Made by a program: the position numbers and the translations under genes | Shown: positions 6,721 to 15,800 of the stretch, in pieces | Numbering within the stretch: the stretch's first letter is position 1 | Layout: each line of letters begins with the position of its first letter | DNA from: Lachnospiraceae bacterium | GTDB lineage: Bacteria > Bacillota > Clostridia > Lachnospirales > Lachnospiraceae | Direction: 5' to 3' | DNA: 64,000 nucleotides | Assembly: GCA_900770345.1 (NCBI GenBank) | Contig: CAAGKF010000111.1 | Coordinates: forward strand, 23,126 to 87,125 | The notes under the pieces: model-generated | Told to the model about the DNA's origin: nothing | What the model saw: only the letters and a program-made list of their open reading frames with translations | The model's database searches: none

Positions 6721-9390
6721 TTATCCGTTTTCTTTCCAACGGTTTTTCAGCTTCGTCTGAAGCCGGTACAGCGTATTCAGCGCATCAATAGGCGTCATGG
6801 TGGACAGTTCCAGTCCGTCCAGCTCCTTTATAATATCATCATCCTTCACCGTATCAAAAAAGGAAAGCTGCTGCAGATCCACTTCATCCGGCTTCGGCAC
6901 GGCCTTATGCTGAGTCACATTGGAGCTGACCTTTGCAATCTCCTTCGCCCGGGCTGTAATGTCATTATCACTTAATTCCTCGGCGATCTCCTTTGCTCTG
7001 GCGATTACGGAATCCGGCACCCCTGCCAGCTTTGCAACCTGAATGCCGTAGCTCTTGTCCGCTCCGCCCCGGACGATCTTGCGCAGGAACACAATGTCAT
7101 CCCCCTGCTCTTTTACGGCGATGCAGTAATTCTTTACTCCCGTGATGGTACCCTCCAGCTCCGTCAGCTCATGATAATGAGTGGCAAAGAGCGTTTTTGC
7201 CCCCAGAAGCCGTGTATTGCTGATATGTTCAATCACTGCCCAGGCAATCGAGAGACCGTCAAAGGTACTGGTTCCTCTTCCGATCTCGTCCAGAACCAGC
7301 AGACTGTTTCTGGTAGCGTTGCGGAGAATATTGGCCACCTCCGTCATCTCCACCATAAAGGTACTCTGACCGCTGGCCAGATCATCAGAAGCACCCACAC
7401 GTGTAAAAATCCTGTCACAGATGCCGATATCCGCTTCCTGAGCCGGAACAAAGCTGCCCAGCTGAGCCATCAGAACGATCAGAGCCACCTGACGCATATA
7501 GGTGGATTTTCCGGCCATATTGGGTCCCGTAATAACAGACAGCCTGTTTTTCCCGTTGTCCAGAAAGGTATCATTAGCCACAAACAGATCGTCCCGCATC
7601 ATCTGCTCCACCACCGGATGACGGCCGTTCTTGATCTGAATCACGCCTTTTTCATTGATCATGGGCTTCACATAATTGCGGCGGGTAGCCACTGCTGACA
7701 GGGAACAGAACACATCCACTCCAGCAATAGCCTTGGCCGTTTTCTGGATGCGCACCACCTCGGCAGCGATGGTGTCTCTCACCTGACAGAACAGGTCATA
7801 CTCCAGCGACACCAGCTTATCCTCCGCTCCCATGATAATATCTTCCAGCTGCTTTAACTCATCGGTGGTAAAGCGCTCGGCGTTGGTTAAAGTCTGCTTG
7901 CGGACAAAATAATCGGGAACCATACTCTTAAAAGAATTGGTCACCTCAAAATAATAGCCGAAGACCTTGTTGAATTTGATCTTCAGATTCTTGATTCCTG
8001 TCTTTTCCTTTTCTCTGGTCTCCAGCTCCGCCAGCCAGCTTTTCCCCTCTGTTTTTGCCTGACGCAGCTTATCCGCCTCCTGGCTGTAGCCTTCTTTTAT
8101 CATGCCGCCTTCCCGGACAGTAACAGGCGGATCATCCACAATCGATCTGCTGATCAGATCAAACAGATCCTCCAGAGGATCCAGCTCCTCTGCCAGATCC
8201 TTCAGCAGCTTTGCATTGAATTCCTCCAGAATACGCCTGATGTAAGGGAGCATTTCCAGAGAAGTCCGGAAAGCGATCAGATCTCTGGGATTCGCCGTTT
8301 TGTAGCTGATACGGCCGATGAGACGCTCCAGATCATAAATGGGATTCAGATATTCACAGATCTCCTCACGGGAGATATAGTTCATATTCAGCTCTTCCAC
8401 CGCATTCTGCCGGAGAATGATCTCCTCCTTATGGATCAGCGGCTGCTCAATCCAGGTCCGGAGAAGTCTGGCTCCCATAGCCGTCTTTGTTTTATCCAGC
8501 ACCCAGAGGAGGGTACCCCTTTTCTGTTTCTCCCGCATGGTTTCCACCAGCTCCAGATTTCTCCGCGTGGAGGTGTCGATGATCATGTACTGTCCCGTGG
8601 AATAAGGGGTAATAGTCGTAATATGCTCCAGCGTGCTCTTCTGAGTCTCATAGATATACTGCATGACAGCGCCTGCGGCAATAATACCGATGGGATAATC
8701 CTCCAGCCCCAGACCGTTTAAGGCCCCTACATGAAAATGCTCTCCCAACACCCTGCGGCAGGATTCCTCGCTGAAAAAATGGCTGTCCAGATCCGATATG
8801 ACCACATGATAACGGTTTTTAATTTCGTCCAGATCCACTCCCGACATATAGAAAGCGTTGTTGCAGATGATCTCCGAGGGAGCAAACTTATTGATCTCAT
8901 CAAAAAGCTCCCTGTCTGTTCCTACCTCCGTTACCATGAAATCTCCGGTACTGATATCCGCCGTCGAAATTCCGTATTTTGCATCCAGATAAACAATTCC
9001 CATCAGGTAATTGTTTTTGGTTTCATCCAGAGCCTGCGCACTGGTGATGGTTCCCGGTGTGACCACGCGGATCACTTCTCGCTTTACCAGTCCCTTGGCA
9101 AGCTTTGGATCCTCCATCTGCTCCGCAATTGCCACCTTGTATCCCTTCTGAACCAGCCGGTACAGATAGGAATCCACCGCATGATAAGGCACGCCGCACA
9201 TAGGCGCCCGCTCTTTTAATCCGCATTCCTTTCCGGTCAGCGTAATCTCCAGTTCCTTGGATACCGTTTTGGCATCCTCAAAAAACATCTCATAAAAATC
9301 CCCCAGACGGTAAAACAGGATACAGTCAGGATATTCCTGCTTCGTTTCCATGTAATGCTGCATCATCGGGGATAACTGTGATAAATCCAA
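6721..9390 (-). CDS. mutS: DNA mismatch repair protein MutS
   Basis: 889 residues, full length. It recognises mispairs and small loops. The N-terminal mismatch-binding domain holds FYRLGDFYEMFFEDA (about 26-40), the Phe-x-Glu reader being F-Y-E. The ATPase holds Walker A GPNMAGKST (about 617), then the Walker B region (LDEIGRGTSTFDG) and the FATHYHEL motif. The start appears to be the TTG at 9388-9390, preceded by AGAGG at seven bases. An ATG follows eight codons later. It follows miaB by 36 bases, the common clostridial order, but mutL does not follow. Confidence 0.97.
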   Translation of the reverse strand: MDLSQLSPMMQHYMETKQEYPDCILFYRLGDFYEMFFEDAKTVSKELEITLTGKECGLKERAPMCGVPYHAVDSYLYRLVQKGYKVAIAEQMEDPKLAKGLVKREVIRVVTPGTITSAQALDETKNNYLMGIVYLDAKYGISTADISTGDFMVTEVGTDRELFDEINKFAPSEIICNNAFYMSGVDLDEIKNRYHVVISDLDSHFFSEESCRRVLGEHFHVGALNGLGLEDYPIGIIAAGAVMQYIYETQKSTLEHITTITPYSTGQYMIIDTSTRRNLELVETMREKQKRGTLLWVLDKTKTAMGARLLRTWIEQPLIHKEEIILRQNAVEELNMNYISREEICEYLNPIYDLERLIGRISYKTANPRDLIAFRTSLEMLPYIRRILEEFNAKLLKDLAEELDPLEDLFDLISRSIVDDPPVTVREGGMIKEGYSQEADKLRQAKTEGKSWLAELETREKEKTGIKNLKIKFNKVFGYYFEVTNSFKSMVPDYFVRKQTLTNAERFTTDELKQLEDIIMGAEDKLVSLEYDLFCQVRDTIAAEVVRIQKTAKAIAGVDVFCSLSAVATRRNYVKPMINEKGVIQIKNGRHPVVEQMMRDDLFVANDTFLDNGKNRLSVITGPNMAGKSTYMRQVALIVLMAQLGSFVPAQEADIGICDRIFTRVGASDDLASGQSTFMVEMTEVANILRNATRNSLLVLDEIGRGTSTFDGLSIAWAVIEHISNTRLLGAKTLFATHYHELTELEGTITGVKNYCIAVKEQGDDIVFLRKIVRGGADKSYGIQVAKLAGVPDSVIARAKEIAEELSDNDITARAKEIAKVSSNVTQHKAVPKPDEVDLQQLSFFDTVKDDDIIKELDGLELSTMTPIDALNTLYRLQTKLKNRWKENG

Positions 9391-9426
9391 TGCCGTTCCT
9401 CTCTTTTCTCGTAAACAGGGCCGGTC

Positions 9427-10908
9427 TTACTCCTGACCGGCCAGCCTGCCCATGTAATAAAATCCTTTGCTCTCTTCCAGATATACCTTTACCAGATTTC
9501 CGATCATTGACACATCTCCCGGGAAATGAACCACCGTATTATTAGAAAGACGTCCTGTCATAAGCTCCGGTGAATGATCATTGACCTCCTCCACCAGCAC
9601 CTCCTGTACCGTATGCAGATCGCGCCCGCATACCTCAGAAGAAATGTCCTGCACCTCTTTTAACAGACGGTCGAATCTGTCTTTGACCACGTTCTCCGGC
9701 ACCTGATCCTCCATAGCGGCCGCGGGTGTTCCCGTACGCTTGGAATAGATAAAAGTAAAGGCACTGTCAAACCGCACCTTCCGCACCACATCCAGAGTCT
9801 CCTCAAAATCTTCCTCTGTCTCTCCGGGAAAGCCTACAATGATATCCGTAGTAAGAGAAATCCCGGGCACGGCAGCCTTGATCTTTTCCGCCAGAGCCAG
9901 ATATTGTTCCTTCGTATATCGGCGGTTCATCACCTTCAATACAGAGCTGCTTCCGGACTGCAGCGGCAGATGAAGATGACGGCAGATCTTTTCCGAATGA
10001 GCCATCACCTCAATCAGTTCATCCGACAGATCTTTGGGGTGGGAGGTCATAAAACGGATTCTCTTTAATCCCTCGATCTTTTCCACCTCCTTTAACAGCT
10101 CAGCAAAGGTCATAGGCTGCTCCAGATTCTTTCCGTAGGAATTTACATTCTGACCGAGGAGCATAACCTCCACCACTCCGTCAGCCACCAGATTCCGGAT
10201 TTCCTTCAGGATCTCCTCAGGCCTGCGGCTGCGTTCCCGCCCCCTTACATAGGGAACGATGCAGTAGCTGCAGAAATTATTACAGCCAAACATGATATTG
10301 ACGCCGGATTTAAAAGGGTATTTTCTCTCCACCGGCAGATCCTCCACGATCTGGTCCGTATCCTCCCAGACATCAATCACCATTCTGTGCTTCAGAGACT
10401 TCTGTTCCTTCTCAGCTGCCTCGGCTTCCGCCAGACGGCTGAGAAGGCATGTGCTGACCAGCTCCGCCAGCTTGAAGATATTGTGAGTTCCGAAGATCAG
10501 ATCTACATAGCGATAGCTCCTGCGGATCTTTTCCACCACTTCCTTTTCCTGCATCATACAGCCGCAGAGAGCGATCATCATCTCCGGATGCTTCTTTTTT
10601 CTGGCTCCCAGCTGCCCCAGGCGGCCATACACCCTCAAATTGGCGTTTTCCCGCACCGTACAGGTGTTGTAAAGGACAAAGTCCGCCTCTTCTGTCTCCA
10701 CCGACCGGTATCCGATGGTCTCCAGAATTCCCAGAAGCTTCTCCGAATCCCTGGCATTCATCTGGCAGCCGAAGGTGTTGATACAGCAGGTCAGAGGCCG
10801 GCCCAGGCGGCCGGAAAGCTGGGCCAGCTGGGCCTTTGCCTTTTCCATAAAATACTGCTGCCGCTCCGGCTCATTCACAGGCGGATTTTCGTTTCTATTA
10901 TCAAGCAT
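9427..10908 (-). CDS. miaB: tRNA-2-methylthio-N6-dimethylallyladenosine synthase MiaB
   Basis: 493 residues. A radical-SAM methylthiotransferase acting on i6A37 of tRNA. The N-terminal domain carries the auxiliary cluster cysteines (NTFGCQMN, YNTCTVREN, LCGCMMQ). The radical-SAM site is CNNFCSYCIVPYVRGRERSR, and a TRAM domain ends the protein (VEEVNDHSPELMTGRLSNN). The ATG at 10906-10908 has GAGGA upstream and a clear promoter 50 bases further. It probably heads the miaB-mutS-trmD transcript. Confidence 0.96.
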   Translation of the reverse strand: MLDNRNENPPVNEPERQQYFMEKAKAQLAQLSGRLGRPLTCCINTFGCQMNARDSEKLLGILETIGYRSVETEEADFVLYNTCTVRENANLRVYGRLGQLGARKKKHPEMMIALCGCMMQEKEVVEKIRRSYRYVDLIFGTHNIFKLAELVSTCLLSRLAEAEAAEKEQKSLKHRMVIDVWEDTDQIVEDLPVERKYPFKSGVNIMFGCNNFCSYCIVPYVRGRERSRRPEEILKEIRNLVADGVVEVMLLGQNVNSYGKNLEQPMTFAELLKEVEKIEGLKRIRFMTSHPKDLSDELIEVMAHSEKICRHLHLPLQSGSSSVLKVMNRRYTKEQYLALAEKIKAAVPGISLTTDIIVGFPGETEEDFEETLDVVRKVRFDSAFTFIYSKRTGTPAAAMEDQVPENVVKDRFDRLLKEVQDISSEVCGRDLHTVQEVLVEEVNDHSPELMTGRLSNNTVVHFPGDVSMIGNLVKVYLEESKGFYYMGRLAGQE

Positions 10909-10957
10909 ATATGTTCCTCATTTCTGTTTCTGTAAATGTTCGTACTGACGCTTAAAC

Positions 10958-10986
10958 ATTATACTTGATGGCGATTATTTTTACAA
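10958..10986 (-). promoter_or_regulatory. miaB promoter
   Basis: On the minus strand TTGTAA (10981-10986), a 17-base spacer, and TATAAT (10958-10963). Confidence 0.8.
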
Positions 10987-11182
10987 GTTTTTTCGTCCGG
11001 TATCACCGGAACCGCTTTATTTGCGAACTGGCTGAAGCTGGTCTGCTATAATTTTCCCTTTGCCTTCTTTACACAGCTGTTTTTTATCCAGCCGCTTATC
11101 AGGACTGTATTTAAATGGATGTTCCGAAAATAGAACATTTTCTCCGAATTTCGGCATCAGCTGGATAAAAAGAGAGAAGACC

Positions 11183-11647
11183 TTAATGGCATAGCCTTTT
11201 ATAAAACTCAACAGCCCCCTTCACTTCCTCACTATCCGGATGATTTTTTGCGATTCCGCCTACCAGCTTAAAGGGTCCGTAGGTATCAAAGCCCTTGCAT
11301 CCGTACTCTCCGAGAATATTCGCTTTTTTTCCGGCAATGGCTTTTCTGATGGACTCGGTATAACCTTTCTTTCCGGCTCCGCAGGTATAAATAAAAAAGA
11401 CATTCTTTCCGTCAGGGAGGCACTTTTCAGCAAGATCCAGCACCCTCTTCTCAAATTTGGAAAAATAGATGCCGGAGGCAAAACCGACTGCATCATACCT
11501 ATCAAGAACAGAAGCGGATATTCCGGCTGCGTCAGCTGATGCCGCATCAATAAGCGTGATCTCCTCCGGAAAAGCAGCTTTTATGGCGTCAAGCAGCTTT
11601 TTTGTATTTTCATGATGTTTGGAATAATAAATAATGACAGTTTTCAT
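11183..11647 (-). CDS. Flavodoxin family protein
   Basis: 154 residues. The N-terminal strand and phosphate loop (VIIYYSKHHENTKKLLD, 4-20) match flavodoxin-type FMN binding, followed by GFASGIYFSKF and FIYTCGAGKK where the isoalloxazine loops fall. It likely carries electrons or reduces a quinone-like substrate in the cytosol. The exact partner cannot be read from sequence. A good ribosome site (AAGGAGC) precedes the ATG. The promoter region is shared with a decayed plus-strand ORF and holds two inverted repeats. Confidence 0.8.
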   Translation of the reverse strand: MKTVIIYYSKHHENTKKLLDAIKAAFPEEITLIDAASADAAGISASVLDRYDAVGFASGIYFSKFEKRVLDLAEKCLPDGKNVFFIYTCGAGKKGYTESIRKAIAGKKANILGEYGCKGFDTYGPFKLVGGIAKNHPDSEEVKGAVEFYKRLCH

Positions 11648-11670
11648 AATAATTGCTCCTTGTATTATTT

Positions 11671-11728
11671 TAGTACATAAAATATACTATATATCAAAGT
11701 AAGGAACAAGTACACAGAAAAAGTGTAC
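11671..11728. promoter_or_regulatory. Flavodoxin promoter with two operator-like inverted repeats
   Basis: On the minus strand TTGTTC (11704-11709), a 17-base spacer, and TATATT (11681-11686). TAGTA and TACTA (11671-11675, 11685-11689) form a dyad over the -10 region, of the type bound by HxlR regulators. GTACAC and GTGTAC (11710-11715, 11723-11728) form a second perfect dyad just upstream of the -35. Confidence 0.5.
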
Positions 11729-11758
11729 ATGGTACATTTTTTGATACCGGAGGTCACA

Positions 11759-11875
11759 ATGGGAACAGAAATTTCTGAAAAAGACTTTTTACGGCAGCTT
11801 CTGGAGGAGCCTGTGCTACGATGGCGGAGAATCCATGCTCCATCTTGCTCAGCGGATTTACAATCTTCTGGATGA
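11759..11875 (+). pseudogene. Decayed ORF divergent from the flavodoxin gene
   Basis: An ATG at 11759 with a perfect GGAGG five bases upstream starts a 38-codon frame (MGTEISEKDFLRQLL and on) that ends at 11875. From about 11820 the next frame reads a helix-like stretch (GESMLHLAQRIYNLLDDIK) that runs into the 3' end of yaaA on the other strand. This looks like a truncated and frameshifted gene. Its position, divergent to a flavodoxin with operator-like repeats, suggests a former regulator, but the family is not recognisable. It could also be a real short peptide. Confidence 0.4.
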
Positions 11876-11905
11876 CATCAAAGCTGAAGCGAAAAGCCTG
11901 AGAAA

Positions 11906-12694
11906 TTACCCTTTGATAAAAACATACTCATTTTTTCCGGAAAATTCTTCCCGATACCGATAGCCCAAACCATCAAAACTTTTTATCAGCTCCTTATCTG
12001 TGATCTGGTGGTCCGCCATAAAGCGGACCATCTCTCCCCGCGCCATTTTCGCTTCTGTCGCCTTCACTTTAATCTTCGAGTTTCCCTTTTTATCCTTCTC
12101 CAGCACACCGAAAACGCAGGTAAGGAAGTCCACTTCCGGTTCCAGGCAGGATTCTATGGCTTTGCTGTACTCTTTGGAAGCCAGGTTGACGATCAGCGGC
12201 CTTCCGGCGCCGGCTGCCGCCTCCTCTTCCATCAGACAATGATACAGCTTGCCGCCCCAGAACTGATAAAGTCCTCCTTTTCCATCCTGATCCGGCAGCT
12301 TCACTTTTGCCTGCATCTCCAGACGGTAGGGCACGATCCCGTCCAGGGGCCGCAGGATCCCGTAAAAGCCGGAAAGGATCCGCAGATGCTCCTGCACATA
12401 TTCCCAGTGCCGGTTCTCAAACACTCCCGGCGCCATGTACTGATATTGAATTCCTTCGTAGGAAAGAAGGGCCGGCGTCAGCCGCTTTTTCAGATCCATG
12501 AACGCAAAGCGGTCATAATTCAGTCTCGCAATGGCTTCATTGCACCCCCACAGCGCTCTGGCTTCCTCCAGGCTCAGCCCCTGTATATACGCTTTTAATT
12601 TTTCTGCCTCCGAAAGGAAACAGGGAAGACCCGAGATATCCAGCTCGTCTTCCCTGTCATTCATTTTCTTGGCAGGTGATATGATAATCTTCAT
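11906..12694 (-). CDS. yaaA: Peroxide stress protein YaaA (DUF328/UPF0246)
   Basis: 262 residues, the normal length. The family start MKIIISPAKKM and the conserved blocks LSYEGIQYQYM, LRILSGFYGILRPLDGIVPYRLEM, FWGGKLY, LIVNLASKEYSKAI and KMARGEMVRFM are all present. In E. coli YaaA lowers free iron under hydrogen peroxide and binds DNA. That role here is by homology. It starts eight bases after the second lepB and ends the proB operon. Confidence 0.93.
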   Translation of the reverse strand: MKIIISPAKKMNDREDELDISGLPCFLSEAEKLKAYIQGLSLEEARALWGCNEAIARLNYDRFAFMDLKKRLTPALLSYEGIQYQYMAPGVFENRHWEYVQEHLRILSGFYGILRPLDGIVPYRLEMQAKVKLPDQDGKGGLYQFWGGKLYHCLMEEEAAAGAGRPLIVNLASKEYSKAIESCLEPEVDFLTCVFGVLEKDKKGNSKIKVKATEAKMARGEMVRFMADHQITDKELIKSFDGLGYRYREEFSGKNEYVFIKG

Positions 12695-12702
12695 CCTGTC
12701 CT

Positions 12703-13284
12703 CTACTCCACTTTTCCGATTTTCGGATAATAGCTGAAAAGTACCTTCGCTATTATCTTATCCTTCTCTACAAACTGATTGTCCCAGAACCTGGCATCCA
12801 AAGAATTGTTTCTGTTGTCACCCAGCATGAAATAACAGCCCTCCGGCACCGTGTAGGGTCCGTAGGAGCCTTCCATAGGTTCTTTCAGATAAGGCTCATC
12901 CAGAGGCTCTGCGGAATCATTGATATAAACCTTTCCGTCAATAATGGTTACTGTTTCGCCGGGAAGCCCGATTACTCTCTTCACATAATAGGTTTTTCCG
13001 GTAATATCATCCGGGAAGTGAAAGATCACCACATCTCCCCGTTTCGGATCGCTGTTTAAATAAGCAAGCCTGGAACCGATCACACGGCTGTGAGACATAA
13101 TCGTGTTTTCCATAGAACCGGTAGGAACGCGGCTGTTTGCAATAATAAAATTGTTCAGCACCAGGGCAATGACAACTGCGGCCACTATGATCTGGATCCA
13201 GCTGATAATTTCCTTCTTCCAGCTGAATTCCTCTTCCTGGGGCTTTTTGCGGCTCCTTCTTCTGCCGCTTTCCTCTGTAGGCAT
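12703..13284 (-). CDS. lepB: Signal peptidase I (second copy)
   Basis: 193 residues. A basic, charged N-terminus (RRRSRKK) is followed by one membrane helix (IIVAAVVIALVLNNFII, about 32-48). The catalytic Ser is in TGSMENT (S57), the Lys in VKRVIGLPGE (K102), and the SPase motif GDNRNNSLDARFW closes the catalytic core. It is a typical clostridial SipS-like enzyme and more canonical than the copy at 3086. It is translated from an ATG with AGAGGAA upstream, 44 bases after proA. Confidence 0.95.
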   Translation of the reverse strand: MPTEESGRRRSRKKPQEEEFSWKKEIISWIQIIVAAVVIALVLNNFIIANSRVPTGSMENTIMSHSRVIGSRLAYLNSDPKRGDVVIFHFPDDITGKTYYVKRVIGLPGETVTIIDGKVYINDSAEPLDEPYLKEPMEGSYGPYTVPEGCYFMLGDNRNNSLDARFWDNQFVEKDKIIAKVLFSYYPKIGKVE

Positions 13285-13328
13285 ATATAATTTCCTCTTT
13301 TCTAACTGATCTTTTCACCGCGAAAAAC

Positions 13329-14573
13329 TTATCCGCGGATCTGTCCGTCTCCGTAGATAATATACTTGGTAGTAGTCAGCTCCTTTAAGCCCATAGGCCC
13401 TCTGGCATGAAGCTTCTGGGTGCTGATCCCAATCTCTGCCCCGAACCCGAATTCCTCACCATCCGTAAAGCGCGTGGACGCATTGACATAAACGGCAGCG
13501 GCATCCACTTCATTTAAAAATTTCTGGGCATTAAAATAATTGGAGGTAATGATAGACTCCGAATGTCCTGTATTATATGTATTAATGTGAGAAATCGCTT
13601 CCTCCACAGAGTCAACCAGCTTTAAGGAAAGAATATAATCCAGATATTCCTTTCCCCAGTCCTCCTCCGTGGCCGGAACAATCTCCGGCACGATCACTCT
13701 GGACGCCTCGTCTCCGCGGATCTCCACCTGCTTTTCATCCAGACGCTTCTTCAACAGCGGAAGGAAACGGTCTGCCACCGCTCTGTGGACCAGCAGAGAT
13801 TCGCAGGCATTGCACACACCGATCCTCTGAGTCTTGGCATTGAAGATAATGTCCAGCGCCATATTCAGATCCGCTGTTTCATCCACAAAAATATGACAGT
13901 TCCCTGTTCCTGTCTCAATAACAGGTACTGTGCTGTTTTCCACCACGGTCTTTATAAGGCCTGCTCCGCCTCTTGGAATAAGCACATCAATGTACTCATT
14001 CAGACGCATCAGCTCCTTTGTGGTCTCGCGGCTGGTATCTTCAATCAGCTGCAGAGCATCCTCCGGAAGCCCCGCTCTTGACAGACCGTCCCTCAAACAC
14101 CGGACAATGGTACGGTTGGACTCGATGGCATCGCTTCCTCCCTTTAATATCACCGCGTTGCCGGATTTAAAGCAGAGCCCGAAGGCATCTGCCGTCACAT
14201 TGGGACGCGCCTCATAAATCATTCCGATGACTCCCAGCGGAACTCTCTTCTGCCCGATCTGCAGGCCGTTGGGGCGGAGCTTCATGGATATCACTTCTCC
14301 CACAGGATCATCCAGGGCTGCCACCTTAAGAAGGCCGTCCGCCATGGACTGCACTCTTGCCGGAGTCAATCTGAGACGATCCAGAAGCCCCTGGCTCATC
14401 CCGTTCTCCTTTGCCCTGTCATAGTCTGCCCCGTTAGCCGCCAGGATCTCCTCCTCATTGTCCAGAAGAGCTCTGGCTGCTTCCTCCAGACCAATATTTT
14501 TTTCTCTGGAACCCAGTGTATTCAAAATTCTGGATACCTTCTTTGCACGGCTTCCGATTTCCTGTAATGTCAT
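13329..14573 (-). CDS. proA: Glutamate-5-semialdehyde dehydrogenase (gamma-glutamyl phosphate reductase)
   Basis: 414 residues. It reduces gamma-glutamyl phosphate with NADPH, the second step of proline synthesis. The aldehyde dehydrogenase fold is complete, with the catalytic Cys in GVCNACESLLVH, the substrate loop IPRGGAGLIKTV and the end LGLKELTTTKYIIYG-like (here MGLKELTTTKY). GAGGGG precedes the ATG. It is separated from proB only by a small DUF896 gene. Confidence 0.97.
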   Translation of the reverse strand: MTLQEIGSRAKKVSRILNTLGSREKNIGLEEAARALLDNEEEILAANGADYDRAKENGMSQGLLDRLRLTPARVQSMADGLLKVAALDDPVGEVISMKLRPNGLQIGQKRVPLGVIGMIYEARPNVTADAFGLCFKSGNAVILKGGSDAIESNRTIVRCLRDGLSRAGLPEDALQLIEDTSRETTKELMRLNEYIDVLIPRGGAGLIKTVVENSTVPVIETGTGNCHIFVDETADLNMALDIIFNAKTQRIGVCNACESLLVHRAVADRFLPLLKKRLDEKQVEIRGDEASRVIVPEIVPATEEDWGKEYLDYILSLKLVDSVEEAISHINTYNTGHSESIITSNYFNAQKFLNEVDAAAVYVNASTRFTDGEEFGFGAEIGISTQKLHARGPMGLKELTTTKYIIYGDGQIRG

Positions 14574-14587
14574 GCTTTTCCCCTCTC

Positions 14588-14809
14588 TCAGACGTTCTTG
14601 ATCCCGCCGTATTTTTTGCCCAGATCTGTTATGGAACCATCCGCTTCCTTGATGGAAATGTTGTTCAGACTGCTGCGCAGGCTGCCGCGGATCGCCTGGA
14701 TATATTCCCGGCGAAGTCTGGCCTGCTCCTCCTTCTCTTCCTCCGTCAGTCCTACGGACTGTGACTTATGATACAATTCATTGATGCGATCGATTCCCGA
14801 TGCGTCCAT
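14588..14809 (-). CDS. DUF896 family protein (YnzC-like)
   Basis: 73 residues from the ATG at 14807-14809, chosen because AAGGAGAG lies just upstream. A longer open frame exists but lacks this site. The family signature is a helical hairpin, IDRINELYHKSQSVGLTEEE then EQARLRREYIQAIRGSLRSSL. B. subtilis YnzC is a small cytosolic protein of the SOS-linked yneA operon with unknown biochemical role. Its place between proB and proA is probably incidental but common in this group. Confidence 0.88.
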   Translation of the reverse strand: MDASGIDRINELYHKSQSVGLTEEEKEEQARLRREYIQAIRGSLRSSLNNISIKEADGSITDLGKKYGGIKNV

Positions 14810-14846
14810 AGTATTCTCTCCTTTAAGCCGTCTTCGCGGCTTTGTC

Positions 14847-15710
14847 TTAATATTCATTATTCAGATAATGCATCAGATCAAAATCCAGATTGCTGTGAGC
14901 ACGGAACAGAGTGCCTTTACTGCGTCCTGCCATAATGTCCAGAATAACATCCACCTGTTCTCCGTTAGCGATCACCATATCAGCTCCGCTGTCCGTAGCG
15001 ATCCGCGCCGCGGCCAGCTTGGCAGACATTCCGCCTGTCCCTACGTCGCTTCCCGACGTATCCTTTCCCATTCCCAGAAACTCCGGCGTGATCTCCGGCA
15101 CAAAGCTTATAAATCTGGCATCCGGGTTGTTTCTGGGATCATCCGTATAAAGTCCGTCGATATCCGACAGAAGGATCAGCAGATCCGCCCCGATCAGGGC
15201 CGCAACAATAGCGGAAAGCCTGTCATTATCACCGAAGCTGTCCACATAAGGGATCTCGGAAGTAGAAACCGTATCGTTCTCGTTCACAATTGGGATAGCT
15301 CCCAGCTTCAGAAGTTCATCGAAGGTATTCTGAGCATTGTAGCGGGAAGAATCATTGACCATGGTATCCTTTGTCAGAAGCACCTGCGCTGCTGTCTGAT
15401 TATATTCCGCACACAGCTTCTGATATACCATCATCAATCTGGCCTGACCTACTGCCGCAAAAGCCTGTTTCTCCGCCAGACGGTCCGGCCGGCGGTGATG
15501 GCCCAGAGCCTGACGTCCGGCAGCAATGGCGCCGGAGGATACCAGGACCACGTCACGCCCTTCCCCTCTCAGATCGCTGATCACACGGATCAGCTTCTCT
15601 ATTTTCATAAGATTCAGCTCTCCTGTTTCTGAATGAGTCAGAGAGGAGGAACCGATCTTTATTACGATTCTCTGTTTGTTTTTAAGACTCTGCCGCTCCT
15701 GTTCTTCCAT
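14847..15710 (-). CDS. proB: Glutamate 5-kinase, form without PUA domain
   Basis: 287 residues. It phosphorylates glutamate in the first step of proline synthesis. The amino acid kinase domain is complete: VIKIGSSSLT (16-25), LVSSGAIAAG, VNENDTVST, FGDNDRLSA, LLSDIDGLYT and GTGGMSAKLAAA. The C-terminal PUA domain of the E. coli type is absent, which is usual for Firmicutes and may alter proline feedback. The ATG has GAGGAG upstream and a promoter about 45 bases further. Confidence 0.97.
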   Translation of the reverse strand: MEEQERQSLKNKQRIVIKIGSSSLTHSETGELNLMKIEKLIRVISDLRGEGRDVVLVSSGAIAAGRQALGHHRRPDRLAEKQAFAAVGQARLMMVYQKLCAEYNQTAAQVLLTKDTMVNDSSRYNAQNTFDELLKLGAIPIVNENDTVSTSEIPYVDSFGDNDRLSAIVAALIGADLLILLSDIDGLYTDDPRNNPDARFISFVPEITPEFLGMGKDTSGSDVGTGGMSAKLAAARIATDSGADMVIANGEQVDVILDIMAGRSKGTLFRAHSNLDFDLMHYLNNEY

Positions 15711-15748
15711 GATGTACTCCTCTGTATTGTCCTGTAATTATCCTGTTT

Positions 15749-15777
15749 ATCTTACAACAATTTTATGTCTCCGTCAA
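15749..15777 (-). promoter_or_regulatory. proB promoter
   Basis: On the minus strand TTGACG (15772-15777), a 17-base spacer, and TAAGAT (15749-15754). Confidence 0.7.
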
Positions 15778-15800
15778 TTCCCGTCTGAGCCTGAGATTCC

